From Chrysoperla carnea (Eukaryota; Arthropoda; Insecta; Neuroptera; Chrysopidae), in the NCBI RefSeq assembly GCF_905475395.1, contig NC_058339.1, positions 35,845,172 to 35,909,171 on the forward strand: a stretch of DNA of 64,000 bases. The letters run 5' to 3'. Position 1 is the stretch's first letter. Every line of letters begins with the position of its first letter. Under the pieces are notes generated by a model. It made no database searches and was not told the DNA's origin. It saw only the letters and a program-made list of their open reading frames with translations. This document shows positions 1 to 17,875 of this stretch, piece after piece. The position numbers and the translations under genes are program-made.

Positions 1-541
1 GAGACTAAGGTCAATTTAAAAAAATCAAATCATTTTTAATGTTATGATGTGCATTTTATTAATTCATAAAATATATCATTCAAATGCCCGCCAATCCTAA
101 TAATTTTATATTAGTTTAATTAACAATAAGTTTTTTAATACAACACTACAACTACAATTCGGGAAGGTTAGTACCTATTAAAATTAATTTAAAGTGACTA
201 ATTTATATATATTTTTTAAAAGTAAGCTCATTTCAGAAACAAATTTTTATTTATAAATAATTTTTATTAACTTAACCTTCTTTTCCGTGTTAACGAACTG
301 TAATCTTTATTTAGGATAACCTTGAACCTTTTTAATATAGAATACTGTAAAACCTACATTTAACATAAAAAAGTAAATTTAAAAAAAATTAAAACTTAAT
401 AATTTAAAAGGGGGGCATCTAAATTACCTTAGATATAGTAATAGAAACTCAAGGTTTTTTTAGTATTTAATCAGTATTAAATTTTTGCTTGTTCATATTT
501 GTAACAATTGATTTTAAACTATCCAATAGAAAATTATCAAA
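1..541. other. AT-rich sequence upstream of the dicarboxylate carrier
   Basis: No coding region, RNA gene or clear repeat is visible. The stretch is extremely A/T-rich with long T and A runs and one short G run near 410. The carrier gene's 5' UTR and promoter must lie in here if its first exon is the one starting at 542, but I see no convincing TATA or initiator element. Confidence 0.5.
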
Positions 542-1808
542 ATGGGTACAGAAAAGGATAAACGATTAGCAAAATGGTATTTTGGTGGTTTGGGTTCAGC
601 AGGAGCTGCATGTTGTACACATCCGTTAGATTTATTAAAAGTTCACCTCCAAACTCAACAAGAGGGTAAAACTTCAATGGTAATACAAAAAAGATGCAAA
701 TTTTATAACAATTATTACTGATTTCAAATACTTATTTTAGTTGAAAACTGCTGTAAAAATTGTTAAAAATGAAGGGGTCACAAAATTATATTCGGGATTA
801 ACGGCATCACTTATGCGACAATTAACATATTCCACAACACGATTTGGTATTTATGAAATCACAAAACAAGCTCTAGTCAAACCTGGTGATAATACGAAAC
901 TTAGTTTTGCTACATTAGTTTCTATGGCTGCCGTAGCCGGTGGAGCAGGTGGAATAGTGGGTACACCAGCAGATATGGTTAATGTACGAATGCAAAACGA
1001 TGTTAAATTGCCTAAGGAACAACGAAGAAAGTAGGTTGTCATAAATATTGTTATAATTTGCATATATTATTTAATTTTTATGTTTTATTTTAGCTATAAA
1101 AATGTTTTCCATGGATTGTGGCGAGTATACAAGGATGAGGGCGTATTACGATTATTTAATGGTGCTTCTACAGCTACGAGTAGGGCAGTGCTTATGACTG
1201 TTGGACAACTTGCTTTTTATGATCAAGTTAAATCTATTTTATTGAAATCTGGATACTTCCAGGATAACTTTAATACTCATTTCTTATCGAGTTTTACAGC
1301 GGTAAATATAAATTAATGTAATGTGAATTCCTGGTAAGAAATTATTGTATTCATTCTAAAAATCGAATTAAAAAATTGTATATTTCCGTTTTGAGGTATC
1401 TAAAATTGTTTCTACATGGAAATATTTACGGTTTTAACGTTCTAAAAATTGATTAATGAATACCATAATTTACTTAAATTTAATATTTTTTTAAAACAAT
1501 ACTCACCACAACTCATTTTTTCTTCTATTCTTATGTAATCATTTTTCCGTTAATTTTAGGGTGCAGTAGCAACAACATTAACTCAACCTTTGGATGTTCT
1601 AAAAACTAGAGCAATGAATTCGAAGCCGGGTGAATTTAAGAACATGTTAGCTTTAATAAAATATACTGCCAAATTAGGTCCAATGGGATTCTTCAAAGGT
1701 TATGTTCCAGCATTTATACGTTTAGGTCCACAAACAATACTCACTTTTGTATTCTTAGAACAATTACGGTTAAATTTTGGTATCGACCCATCTTCAAAAT
1801 CTACGTAA
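542..1808 (+). CDS. SLC25A10: Mitochondrial dicarboxylate carrier (SLC25A10 type)
   Basis: Four exons: 542-679, 741-1030, 1094-1301 and 1560-1808, all with GT-AG borders and consistent phase, giving 294 residues, close to the family's ~287. The family exchanges malate or succinate for phosphate, sulfate or thiosulfate across the mitochondrial inner membrane. The three mitochondrial-carrier repeats are visible through their signatures HPLDLLKVHLQTQ (repeat 1, about residue 28), TPADMVNVRMQND (repeat 2) and QPLDVLKTRAMNS (repeat 3). The joined exon 2/3 segment NDVKLPKEQRRNY is nearly identical to what I remember of vertebrate SLC25A10, which separates it from other SLC25 members. Introns 1 and 2 are tiny (61 and 63 bp); intron 3 is 258 bp. 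The start is the first ATG of an exon reading MGTEKDKRLAKWYFGG, in place with carrier N-termini. No breaks seen. Confidence 0.95.
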
Positions 1809-3114
1809 ATTCCAAATATTTAAATCATAAATATACGCATCTCGATCATTTATGAATTGCTAACAATATTTTTGATAATTGTGAAGTATTCTTGTGAATA
1901 TAGTGAGAGATATGTGTAACGTAAGCAACCATAATGCTTTGCCTCCGTATCTTGTCCGTTAGTTTTAATGCTTTATACTACATGCCCAATTTTAAGAAGC
2001 TTATTTAATCAATGCTCCCCAGCGTTAATTGCCTATTAGCTATTTCATATATCTTAGCAATTCATATATATTTAACGATGCGTAGCTCAACATAAGATGG
2101 TGACTATATTTATTTGACTCGTGACTTAAATGAAAAATTTATTGAATTCACTATTTAAGACAATAGATAAGTGTATCTTCTATTTATTTAACAAAATCCT
2201 AATATAAACGAATTTATTCTATAGAATTTTTATCAAAACAGATTATATTTTTCAAAATAATTTTATATCAAATTGTTGTCCTCAGTCTATATCAGAACTA
2301 TGTAAATAAGAATAGTTATAATTTATTTTATTTTATCAAAAATATTTCTTTTTGTTTGGATTTAAGATGCTTCTTTTAATTCCACTGGTTAAGTGGGCCA
2401 GATTAATTAGGTACTGTTTTTAATTTTAATTCTAATAGTACGTTACCCAAAAATTTTAACAGATATTATGAGATATTAACAGTTATAAAACGGAAATTTT
2501 CATAATCGAATGGATATATAGTTATCTCGATTTAAATAAGTTAGTCCAGATCCGTCGATTATATCCGATTATTTATTAGGATCAATATCCAGCATTTGCA
2601 ATCTGAATTTTTCTTTTGTAAATAAATTGATCCCGGTATATCTCTCATTCCAAGTGAGTACTTTAGTATCTCATACATTTTAAGAACAATTCATATCCAT
2701 TATCTTTAGAAACAATCAAATATCCGTTAATATTGCCGTTTCTTAGATTATAATTTTCTATACTCTGATTACGTAAAAATTATTGCGGTCTTACGATTAA
2801 AATACAATCGAACAATACGAATTCCAAACTCAGGATTTTGGTTACATACAATATATATTTAGAAATTATTATAATTTTATTAAGAAACAGCCTTAATTAA
2901 GAGTTTGGTAAATTTTAAAACGACTCAGTTCTTATGGGCAATAAAGGTAACTGAAGGATTTTATATGGGTTATTCTTTTTAAATCTTAGGCAATAATAAT
3001 TTATGTGTGTGATTTTGGGTCTAGTGCAATACATCTTCTATAGATTATTTTTATACGCAATAAAACTATAAAGAAATCAATATTTTTATATTTAGTAAAA
3101 TATTTTTAAATAAA

Positions 3115-3240
3115 AATTTTATTTTTATAAAATTTTACTTACTTAAACAAAATATTTGCCATAAATGGAATTTTTCAAACAATTTTAATTTTATAAAATT
3201 TTACCACAACAAAATACCGCCATAAATGGAATATGTATTT
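3115..3240. repeat. Imperfect tandem duplication, ~61-bp unit
   Basis: Two adjacent copies each run from an A/T-rich stretch ending TATAAAATTTTAC through to GCCATAAATGGAAT. The shared GCCATAAATGGAAT occurs at 3158 and again at 3219, giving an offset of 61 bp. The copies differ by several substitutions and small indels, so the duplication is old. No function is evident. Confidence 0.6.
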
Positions 3241-4074
3241 CTGATAAATGTAGATCGTCACAAAACCTATTTTTTTAACAATTATTATAGATTAAGTTCA
3301 TACTATTCAGTTAAAAGTCTAGTCGAAATTTTGACAGTGCTTTCTAAAAATAATTTAACTGCGTTGTGTAAACATACCTATTGAAATCTTTAAAAATATT
3401 TATAATTTTCATATTGAAGTTTCACTGTAAGTGAAATCTTGTATTCATATGTGAAAAAAATCACATAAGCATTCAAATTTCGTATAAGTCAAATCAGGTT
3501 TTTGAAATGATAACGTCCTAAGATATTCAAGAAAATATCGATCAAATATATATTTTGAAAAAAATCCTATTAGGATTTTTTACTTTAGATTTTGATATTA
3601 TACTATGCATACTTTTATAATCAATAATATTCCTCTATTTTTTTTGTAAGCGTGGCATTGTATTACTTAAAAATAATAGAAATTTTGCATTTATTTCATA
3701 TTATTGTAGCATCATTCCTCATCACACCAAAGATGATGATTATAAGATTGTATAAGGTTTATACGTAAATCTGTAAAATTGTTGAATGAATAAAAACTAA
3801 TATATTATACATGTTAAAAGAATGCTGTGTACTTTGAACTTCCTTTGATAACAAACACTTTTTATATTCATTTAAAAAGTTAACCCTAAGATTTCCCGCT
3901 AAACAGTATTTTATTTATTTGTAAAAGGGATAAGAGATATAGCCACGCTCGAAAACAACGAAACAATCTACAAATTTATTTACAAAAAACACGATTTTGA
4001 ATTTTCGATACTGGGTCAAGAAATTTTCATATACTAACCTAAAAGGATAAAATATATATTTATATTAAAATAAA

Positions 4075-4326
4075 TATTTTCATATCTATTTTAATATAAA
4101 TAGTTTTTATTAGTTAAAGCTAACTATGTTAAAATTCCATCACGCACCATCGCTATCGAATTTTATAAAAAAAATGTCGCTTTATTTTAAACACGACTAT
4201 ATAAATATATCTATTTTAATATAATTGGTTTTTGTTAATTATAGCTAACTATGTTGAAATTCCATCACAAACTATCGTAATCGAATTTTTGATAGAAAGT
4301 CGCTTTATTTTAAAGATGACGACTAT
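4075..4326. repeat. Imperfect tandem duplication, ~125-bp unit
   Basis: Two head-to-tail copies share GCTAACTATGTT, AAATTCCATCAC, ATCGAATTTT and GTCGCTTTATTTTAA in the same order, offset by 125 bp (4119 versus 4244). A third, shorter relative lies near 9590-9680, in the DGK/NVL intergenic region. This suggests a dispersed element rather than a purely local duplication. Confidence 0.65.
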
Positions 4327-4839
4327 ACATTCATGAATTAGTAGCCTTCGTTAAAAAATAAATATATTACTGTTTTCAAATTATGATTTGCGGCGCATTT
4401 CTATCATCTCCATGACTAGCTTTTATCTGTTCTTACCTGCTTGCAATGTAACCATGAACAAAAATAAAAAGGCAAGCCTACTTAGGTATATTCTCCATAT
4501 TAATAAACTATCAGTTAAAACTAAATTTGCTTGGTTAAAAAAGAGTGTGAAGGTTATGAAAAAAAATTGATTAACATTATTTAATTAAAATAGCCATGAA
4601 GACTTTACTCGATAGACAAGCTACCATAGGCGTGTTTATCAAACAATGAAATTTCATAAAAAATATATCTCATCTGGTTTTCAGATAGAGGAAGATCAAT
4701 ATCCCACCGTCATCTCTTCTATAATAACACCATAACACCCAAGCTTTGAATAAAGGTGAAACAACTTAATAATTTTATCAATTTACTTGGTCAATGTACT
4801 GTAAAAATTTAAAACAGTAATTTATACAGTATAACTGAG

Positions 4840-4845
4840 TTTATT
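4840..4845 (-). terminator. Candidate poly(A) signal of the diacylglycerol kinase gene
   Basis: AATAAA reads on the minus strand here, about 135 bp downstream of the DGK stop codon. It is a plausible cleavage/polyadenylation signal, but in DNA this A/T-rich the hexamer is common by chance. Confidence 0.4.
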
Positions 4846-4979
4846 TAAAAAAAGAAAAAAAAAAGAAATAAAAATTAAAATATTATCTTAAAAAATAAAT
4901 ATTTAAACAAAACAATTAAAACTTATCGTAATAAATACATTAAATATTTTCAAATACCCACAATATTTTGTTTGGAAAA

Positions 4980-7900
4980 TTATTCTTTTCTTAACATTAA
5001 TGCTTGATCATTATGAGTAATTGTAATATGTGCAGGATGCTGTTCCCATGGTTCTCCATCACATTGAACTGGAGATGTACCTTTAATTTTAATCTGTAAT
5101 TGACAATACATTGAATGAGTTTGGAAGATAAGAATTCAATCTCTAATGGTGGATACTGTAATGCTTGAAAATCTATGGTTTAATCAGAATTTCATAGAGT
5201 TCAGGGACCAGTTCCGTAGTTAATCGCATGTTGCTCGTGGCTACATGTGTGAATAAGCCATTATACTGATATAAACGTACAGAAAAAAAGGCTGATATTA
5301 CATTTTGTGAGACAGGTTAACTATTTTATGCTTATTGAGCTTTGGAAGAAAGTAGATTTCCAACGTATCTAGTTTACTTGTAAATGACCATGAGAGTCGA
5401 AAAAAACAAGAGATGTTCCTATATGAATTTAATTAAAAAATTCGTCTATTTTTCATCATTTATGAACAGGAGTTGACTTAGTAACCTTGATTGTCAAAGT
5501 CATCATGAGATACCCTTTTATGAATCGAAACTTTTTATATAAATTTTCTTTGCACCCTGCTTTCCTGAACAGTTATTCTCACGGATCATTAAGATAGCCC
5601 ACCCTGTATAAATATATTTTTCCATTGAAAGTAAGAGCTTCTATAATATATGGGTTTGAAAAGTTAAAATTGAAGCGCAAAAGTGGTAAAAATATAAATC
5701 AATATTGTTATTTAAACACCTCTTACTATTGTCAAATTATGTTATTATTATCAGAGTGTGCTTCTTCCAAAGATAATTTTGTACCTAGTATCTAATCAAC
5801 CGTTGTTGTCACACTATTTATGTACGGTGCTTTTATCAAGAAATATCCACCGAAATTTAATTTTTACTATATAAAACGCTAGTCAACCTTAGTGGCTAGT
5901 AACCTAATTATATAAAATGTTAAGAAAACTAATGATTTATTTACAGGCTAATGACACCCACCCGTGTTATACAAAAAAAATTTTTAAATTATGGGTTAAA
6001 ACAAAATATTTACCTCTACAACTTTTGCTTGTCCTAGTCGATGTGGTTGTGATAGGCCCACTTGAAGTTGTGCTATATGAAATGAGGAATATATTGCAAC
6101 AACTTCTAGCATTCCATCATTGACAGATTGTTTAGGTACGTCACCATTTGCACCCATTGCTAAGAAAATATTTCAAAATCATTTCTGACTTGACGAAATA
6201 TATTCATGAAATACTTACACCATAATGGTACACCTGCACCCCATGAAGGTATATTCAAAACAACAATTGATTCAATGGACGGTAATTCAACAAGTTTGCC
6301 ATCCATGAACAATTCTAGGCGATCTTGAATATTTTGGCAATTTGCAGCTAATGCTTGATGAGTTCCAAATAGTAAATACAATAACTGATAAAAAAATAAA
6401 TATGGTTAAAACATCACCAAAAATAGAAAACTGTAAAGACCTTACTTTGTTAAATAGTCTACTGCTAAATAAGTACAGGCAACTCTCTCGAGTGCGATGA
6501 AAATCTAAAGTGACCTGAGCATCAACACCAACGCTGAAGTAATTGTACATAAATAGTGCTTTTGTTGGTAACCTTATTCCTAAATGGCGAAAAGATCTAA
6601 TTTGAACACTCCATCTACAAACAAACAAATATTATCCATGAAGTGACATTACGTATAGAAGTAAATACAAATATAAAGAACAACGCACAAAATATTGAGA
6701 AAAAAAAAACAGACAACATACCTATCTAAGTACGTTGGCACTGAATTTATAAGTTGATTTAATATTATCGAAGTATCAAGATTCGCTGTAGTTGCTTTAC
6801 CCCATCCGAACACTCTTGACAAATCATTTCCAGTTCCTAACGGTAAAATTCCAACTGCAGGTGGAGGCTCTAATCCCATGTTATGAATAATATTCAGTAT
6901 CCAAGCTACAGTTCCATCCCCACCAGCTACCAATAATCGACACGAAATTTTTATCTTACAATTTTTATCTTCTAAATTGGATTCTCGTTCAGATGAAACA
7001 ACATCACCTTGATGCAATGCTTTGTTTAAAATTGGCACCCATTGAAGGGCGACAATTGGTGGTTTTTCATCTAAATCAATTACTTGACACGGGTTTAAAA
7101 TATGTCTGAATAAAGACAGAATTCGATCACAATCCCCATTCCCCGACTTTCTGTTACCTAAAAAAAGATTTGATGGTGTATGAAAATCACCAAATTCGAT
7201 TTAGATATATTGATTAGGCGTTAGAGCTAGCATTAAAATTATTACCCCAGTAAGCAATTAAATAAATACTCAATGCAAGCTAAAATAAAAAGATTTTTAC
7301 ATGCATTCAAGCGGCCTTCACATAAATTTAGTTATTTTTTTAGTACCAATTATAATAAGAGGCGTCCAATCATTCCATCCCGGATGTGAAACAGATTGTA
7401 CATGCTGATGACGTCGCATACTTTTATGTCGCCCAGATACACGCACGCTCCATGGTGGAATTATAAATTGTCGCCACATACCCAAATCACAATCCTTCAA
7501 TGCACGCATATAAATTAAATAATATTATCATATTAAATGAACAGAACTCTTTCAAAAAATATGTAATGAGTAATTATTACTTAAAAAAATATAAAATAAA
7601 GATGGAAGAAAATGCAAGAGGTGGTTTTATAACGTCGAAGTATTCACCACCGAATTACCCTTTTGACAGACCAAATAAACAGATACAATAATGCAATTAG
7701 ATGCAAGAAACATATCGGTCGTAGAATATTGAATAATTATTTCCTAAAGACAGTGGTTTAGCAAATTAGCTTCTAAAGCTTCAAGTTTAATTACACAACA
7801 AGTTTCTATTTAATTTTAAAAAACGAAGATTGTTAATAAGCAGTCCAAAACTAGATTGGCAGCCCAAAACTTTTCTTTGCTTTGTATGCGCCATGTTTAG

Positions 7901-9270
7901 CCATAAACAGATTAATGTCATGTCACAGTTTAAAGACTGCCATTAAAGACAGGGAGAGGCAAAGATAAATTTTACGCGGAGTATTCGTTAATAAAATCAA
8001 TGTAAGTCACAATATAACAGTTCGTTCAGAACATGGCCATAATACATTTTATAAGTCTAAAATGTTGACTAAAAATGGCGGTTGGGATTCAAGTTCATAT
8101 TCTGATTACAACGTCCCACATCCTCTCTATCGACAGAAAAAATCGTATCTACAAGAAAATTCATACAAACTTCAAATTTTCATTTTCCTAAGACTAACCG
8201 TTTTCGAGTTGTCCGTTTTATCAAAGGACTTTTTTTTTCGACATTTTAAAATTATAACTTTAAAGCAAATTAAGCACCTGCACCGATCTGCAATGGGGCA
8301 TTCACCTCAGAAATGATTATTGAAATCAAAACCTAATTATAATGTGTTGAATTATCGCTGACAGGCAGACAAAAAATTAAGGCAATTTAAGTAGCATAAA
8401 AGTAAATTCTTTTGACGTTTCTACGCACTTACATTACTCTATTTTAATAAATACCTTAGGAGAATGGAGTCTAATTTTGATTCAATTAATAAAAATGGAA
8501 GCATGAAAGCAAATCTTATCTTATACCCCAGTTTATGTAATGTTAGCCAAAATGTTGCTTTATCACCTCAATGAAATTGATGCCCTTAATCAGAATTTTT
8601 CTCAAATTGATATGATAAAACAAAATTAAATCTCTTAAAAATTATATAAAAATAATCAAATCAAAAGCATACATTTTGGACTGAGCTCTTGCATCTACTG
8701 TGGACAGTCCGTTGACACCAACAACACTGGTAATCACTTAAACCAAATTCAAAGTTACATTCTTCTTGACAAATTACACACTGCGCTCCATTTGATAAAT
8801 TACCTTAAAAAGTGTATCATTTAAAAAGAATTAAAAAAAGCTTGAACACAGATTACAAAATACCTTTTACCCAATGATGTGACAGAACTTCATTATCAAT
8901 TTTTATCTTTTTACAAGATAATTTACGATCCGCTTTTTTAACACACGGTTGATCCACACAAACTCCACAACAATCGCAAAACAATCCCGCAGCATTCATC
9001 ATAAGAGATTCGCATATTGAACAGTAACATGGCTTAAGAAGTAAATTTCCAAAATTAATATTATACTTTCACTGAATAAAAAATTATCTAAGTACATACT
9101 TTTTCTAACCATCCAATATTTTTCCAACTATGTTTTGAACTATTTGGAACTGCAATACTTGTGTCAGTTAATACCCAATGTAGGATTTTTATTATAAAAA
9201 AAATCATTAAAATACTAGGTAAAATTGCCCAAACGACATAAAAATCACATAAATATGTTTCAAAAAACAT
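4980..9270 (-). CDS. DGKE: Diacylglycerol kinase, epsilon type
   Basis: Nine exons in transcript order: 9270-9100, 9032-8864, 8803-8673, 7494-7347, 7157-6722, 6614-6446, 6384-6219, 6159-6014 and 5093-4980. All junctions keep phase and total 549 residues (human DGKE is ~567). The enzyme phosphorylates diacylglycerol to phosphatidic acid; the epsilon isoform acts at membranes in phosphatidylinositol turnover. An N-terminal hydrophobic segment (residues ~10-32) is followed by two cysteine-rich C1 domains (~45-107 and ~110-170). The catalytic domain begins near NRKSGNGD (208) with the nucleotide-binding GGDGT at 285-289 and LPLGTGNDLSR downstream. The accessory domain carries NYFSVG, LFSSR and QCDGEPW near the C-terminus. 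The absence of PH, EF-hand, SAM or ankyrin domains, together with the N-terminal membrane segment, supports the epsilon class. The acceptor before exon 4 (…TTGAAG) has a weak pyrimidine tract, but the protein join SSVQN/DCDLG fits the family. Confidence 0.93.
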
Positions 9271-10382
9271 ATTTCAGGGCATAATTTCGCTAAAGTAACT
9301 TAAAAAGAAATGAAGTAAAACAGCCGCATTGAATTTATAAAAACAAGATGAATATGTCAAAAATGAAAACAAGTCGATGACATTTTGAACATTTAAGTGG
9401 CGCCAAAAACGGTTTGTAAATGAACTTTACTTCTGCAAATAAAGGTGAGTTTACATAAAATATTATTTTTTATTGTAACTACTACTATCATAAGTTCATG
9501 AATCTCAGTTTCGAAACAAACGCACCCATCTCCAAAAAACTCACACAAAAACACTTCATTAGTGTGAATTGCGTATAGGAATTTTAATGTAGGTAATTAA
9601 TATTTATAATATAATTAGTTACAATCAGCTTATTATATTAAAATTCCTTCACAACTATTGAAATCAAATTTTTACTTTTATTTAAGTTTCTGCATATTGG
9701 ACATTTGTTTTGACACGAGGATGTTTTGATTAATATTAATGTTATATCCTCTAAAACAAGGTCGTTATAATTACTATTAGCCTCTTAATTTGGAAAGGTT
9801 AGAAATATTGATTTTAGAGAAAAATATAGAATTTCTCAATTTTTTTTAAACATAAGAAATTATCGGGTCTTCCTTCAACTAAGTCCATTATTTTATTATT
9901 AGGCCAAAAGTGAGCTCTATGAAGCAAAATGAATCTCTTATGTATGTGCCACAGTTTTTACATCGTTGCCACGTTTGCGTTATAATTTCAGTTGTTTTAT
10001 TTAAATTGTTACCGCCATTCATTATCTTATCATGAGTATATGCTAAAATCGTAATTTTGATACATCTTATGTTTAAATAGAATCTTTATTGGTTCTAGAA
10101 CTGATCTAAAAATTAAAAATTAGCAATTTTTTAGTAAAAGTTTTTCCTTATATTAAAAAATTATATATTTTTAATTTTTAATAATGTGGCGGGAACATAG
10201 TAGCGCACGTTGGTAAACTAACGAATGCGATAAACTGTGAACTAAACTTTATAGGTGATTGATGATGTAGTAAAGTTGTAAATTGATGCCTAATTTTAAA
10301 ATGGCGTTTTAAAAAACATTTTTAATAAACTGTTACAAAGTTTAAAAAAAATTTATATAATGCAGTTAGTGTTTAATTAATT
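9271..10382. promoter_or_regulatory. Divergent intergenic region between DGK and NVL
   Basis: The ATGs of the diacylglycerol kinase (minus) and NVL (plus) face away from each other with about 1.1 kb between them, so both 5' UTRs and promoters should lie here. I see no strong TATA, initiator or CpG-rich core. A decayed copy of the 125-bp repeat from 4075-4326 lies at about 9590-9680. No other gene is visible. Confidence 0.4.
9590..9680 (+). repeat. Dispersed relative of the 4075-4326 tandem repeat
   Basis: The stretch carries the same ordered words as the tandem repeat at 4075-4326: an A/T lead, a TTAAAATTCC core, CACAACTAT, and an ATC(A/G)AATTTTT end. It is in the same orientation and shows moderate divergence. 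Confidence 0.5.
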
Positions 10383-16784
<6,402 letters not shown>

Positions 16785-16878
16785 ATATAATTATCGAATT
16801 ATTTGTACTTAGGATTTTAAATTTATATATTGTTTAATCTTTTCATTTTTAATTTGTAGACTTATTCTTATTATAAAC

Positions 16879-16884
16879 ATTAAA
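16879..16884 (+). terminator. Candidate poly(A) signal of NVL (ATTAAA)
   Basis: The common variant hexamer ATTAAA occurs about 95 bp after the NVL stop codon. No nearer AATAAA is present. The base composition makes chance occurrence likely, so this is only a candidate. Confidence 0.3.
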
Positions 16885-17267
16885 TATTGCGTTATAAATA
16901 TTGTGTTGTTTATCATTGAAATTTATTCCTTCAATTTCTCAGACAGAAATCCGGAAAGTACTTTCTTAACAAATTCGTTACTTAAAGTTGAGATCTTGAA
17001 TGAACTAATTGTTGATTAGTTGGACAAAGATAAAAGATTTTTGTTATTCATTTTATCACATTAGTTTTTTAACAAACTTCTCGAAACAAAAGGTAATTAT
17101 ATTTTAAAATGAAAAGGTCTAGCGGAAACACAAATATGGAGGAAATAGTTATATGTATACCTAATGATGGAGTTTCAATAAAGCTTTACGTGTGGAGAAA
17201 AAATTCATTTCTGTGATATTTTGAGAAATAAATATGTCATTTTATTAGTTTTAGGTTCATTATTTTT

Positions 17268-17425
17268 ACATACTATAAATGTGAAAGTAAGTTAGTTTGC
17301 TTTTTACGGTATCACGCAAAAACTTCTCAATTAATTTTAATAGAAACTTTACAATAAAATATCTCATAAATACTTTACAATAATAAAGCTCATAAATCAG
17401 AATAACACATGAGCTATAATTTATA
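17268..17425 (-). mobile_element. Fragment of transposon-like repeat (family of 48334-48815)
   Basis: Read on the minus strand, this matches the 3' part of the element at 48334-48815: an AACACATGAG/CTCATGTGTT word, AGCTCATAAATCAGAATAAC, and an end containing CTTTC…ATTTATA. The match is imperfect but ordered over ~150 bp. It lies 450 bp upstream of the primase start. Confidence 0.6.
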
Positions 17426-17684
17426 AGGATATAATATATATTAAATAAGAAAATAAATAAAATTTATTCTTTGACATTTCGCGATATCTATGAACATTAT
17501 TGTGAAGCATCAATTATTTCTGTAAAAATGATGAACGAGATACAAGTTATGGCCTTCTGTTCAACCAGGAGTTTTCTGATATACTTTATGCATTATTATT
17601 AGTGTAAAGTAAATAGTAAATAATTGTTGTAGCAACAAGTAAAATAAAATTCAACAAGTGTTTAATTTAAAAAATGCGCGTAAA

Positions 17685-17692
17685 TGACGTCA
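17685..17692. promoter_or_regulatory. Perfect CRE-type octamer upstream of PRIM2
   Basis: The palindrome TGACGTCA, the consensus binding site for CREB/ATF bZIP factors, stands ~185 bp before the first recognised PRIM2 codon. Position and perfection make a promoter role plausible, but there is no other support. Confidence 0.35.
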
Positions 17693-17875
17693 AAATGTCA
17701 ACTCTTGTACAGATAATTCAAAATATAGGTTAAAAAGTTTAAACACAAAACAAAATAAATGTCATTTCTTGTACTGTTTGTAATTGTTGACTTTGACAAG
17801 ACTGAAAGAGCTGTGAAAACAAAAAAATAAACCATGACAAAATTAATTTGCATTTGAAATCACAGTAAACAGAAT

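Larger units (their letters stand above)
1809..4979. other. Intergenic region with short tandem duplications
   Basis: This lies between the convergent 3' ends of the dicarboxylate carrier and the diacylglycerol kinase. No coding region is supported; a 60-codon ORF at 4388-4570 has no recognisable content. It contains two imperfect tandem duplications (unit offsets about 61 bp near 3120-3240 and 125 bp near 4080-4326) and A-rich sequence around 4845-4960. Confidence 0.6.
16785..17875. other. NVL-PRIM2 intergenic region with transposon fragment and CRE
   Basis: The NVL 3' UTR, with a candidate ATTAAA signal at 16879-16884, comes first. About 17268-17425 is an antisense fragment of the transposon-like repeat seen at 48334-48815. 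A perfect CRE-type palindrome lies at 17685-17692. A 5' exon of the primase gene may be hidden here, but I could not identify it. Confidence 0.5.

Noticed and set aside
17104-17220. ATG-initiated short ORF considered as a 5' exon of PRIM2
   Set aside because: Its residues do not resemble PRIM2 N-termini and no donor/acceptor pair gives a convincing in-frame join to the exon at 17876.
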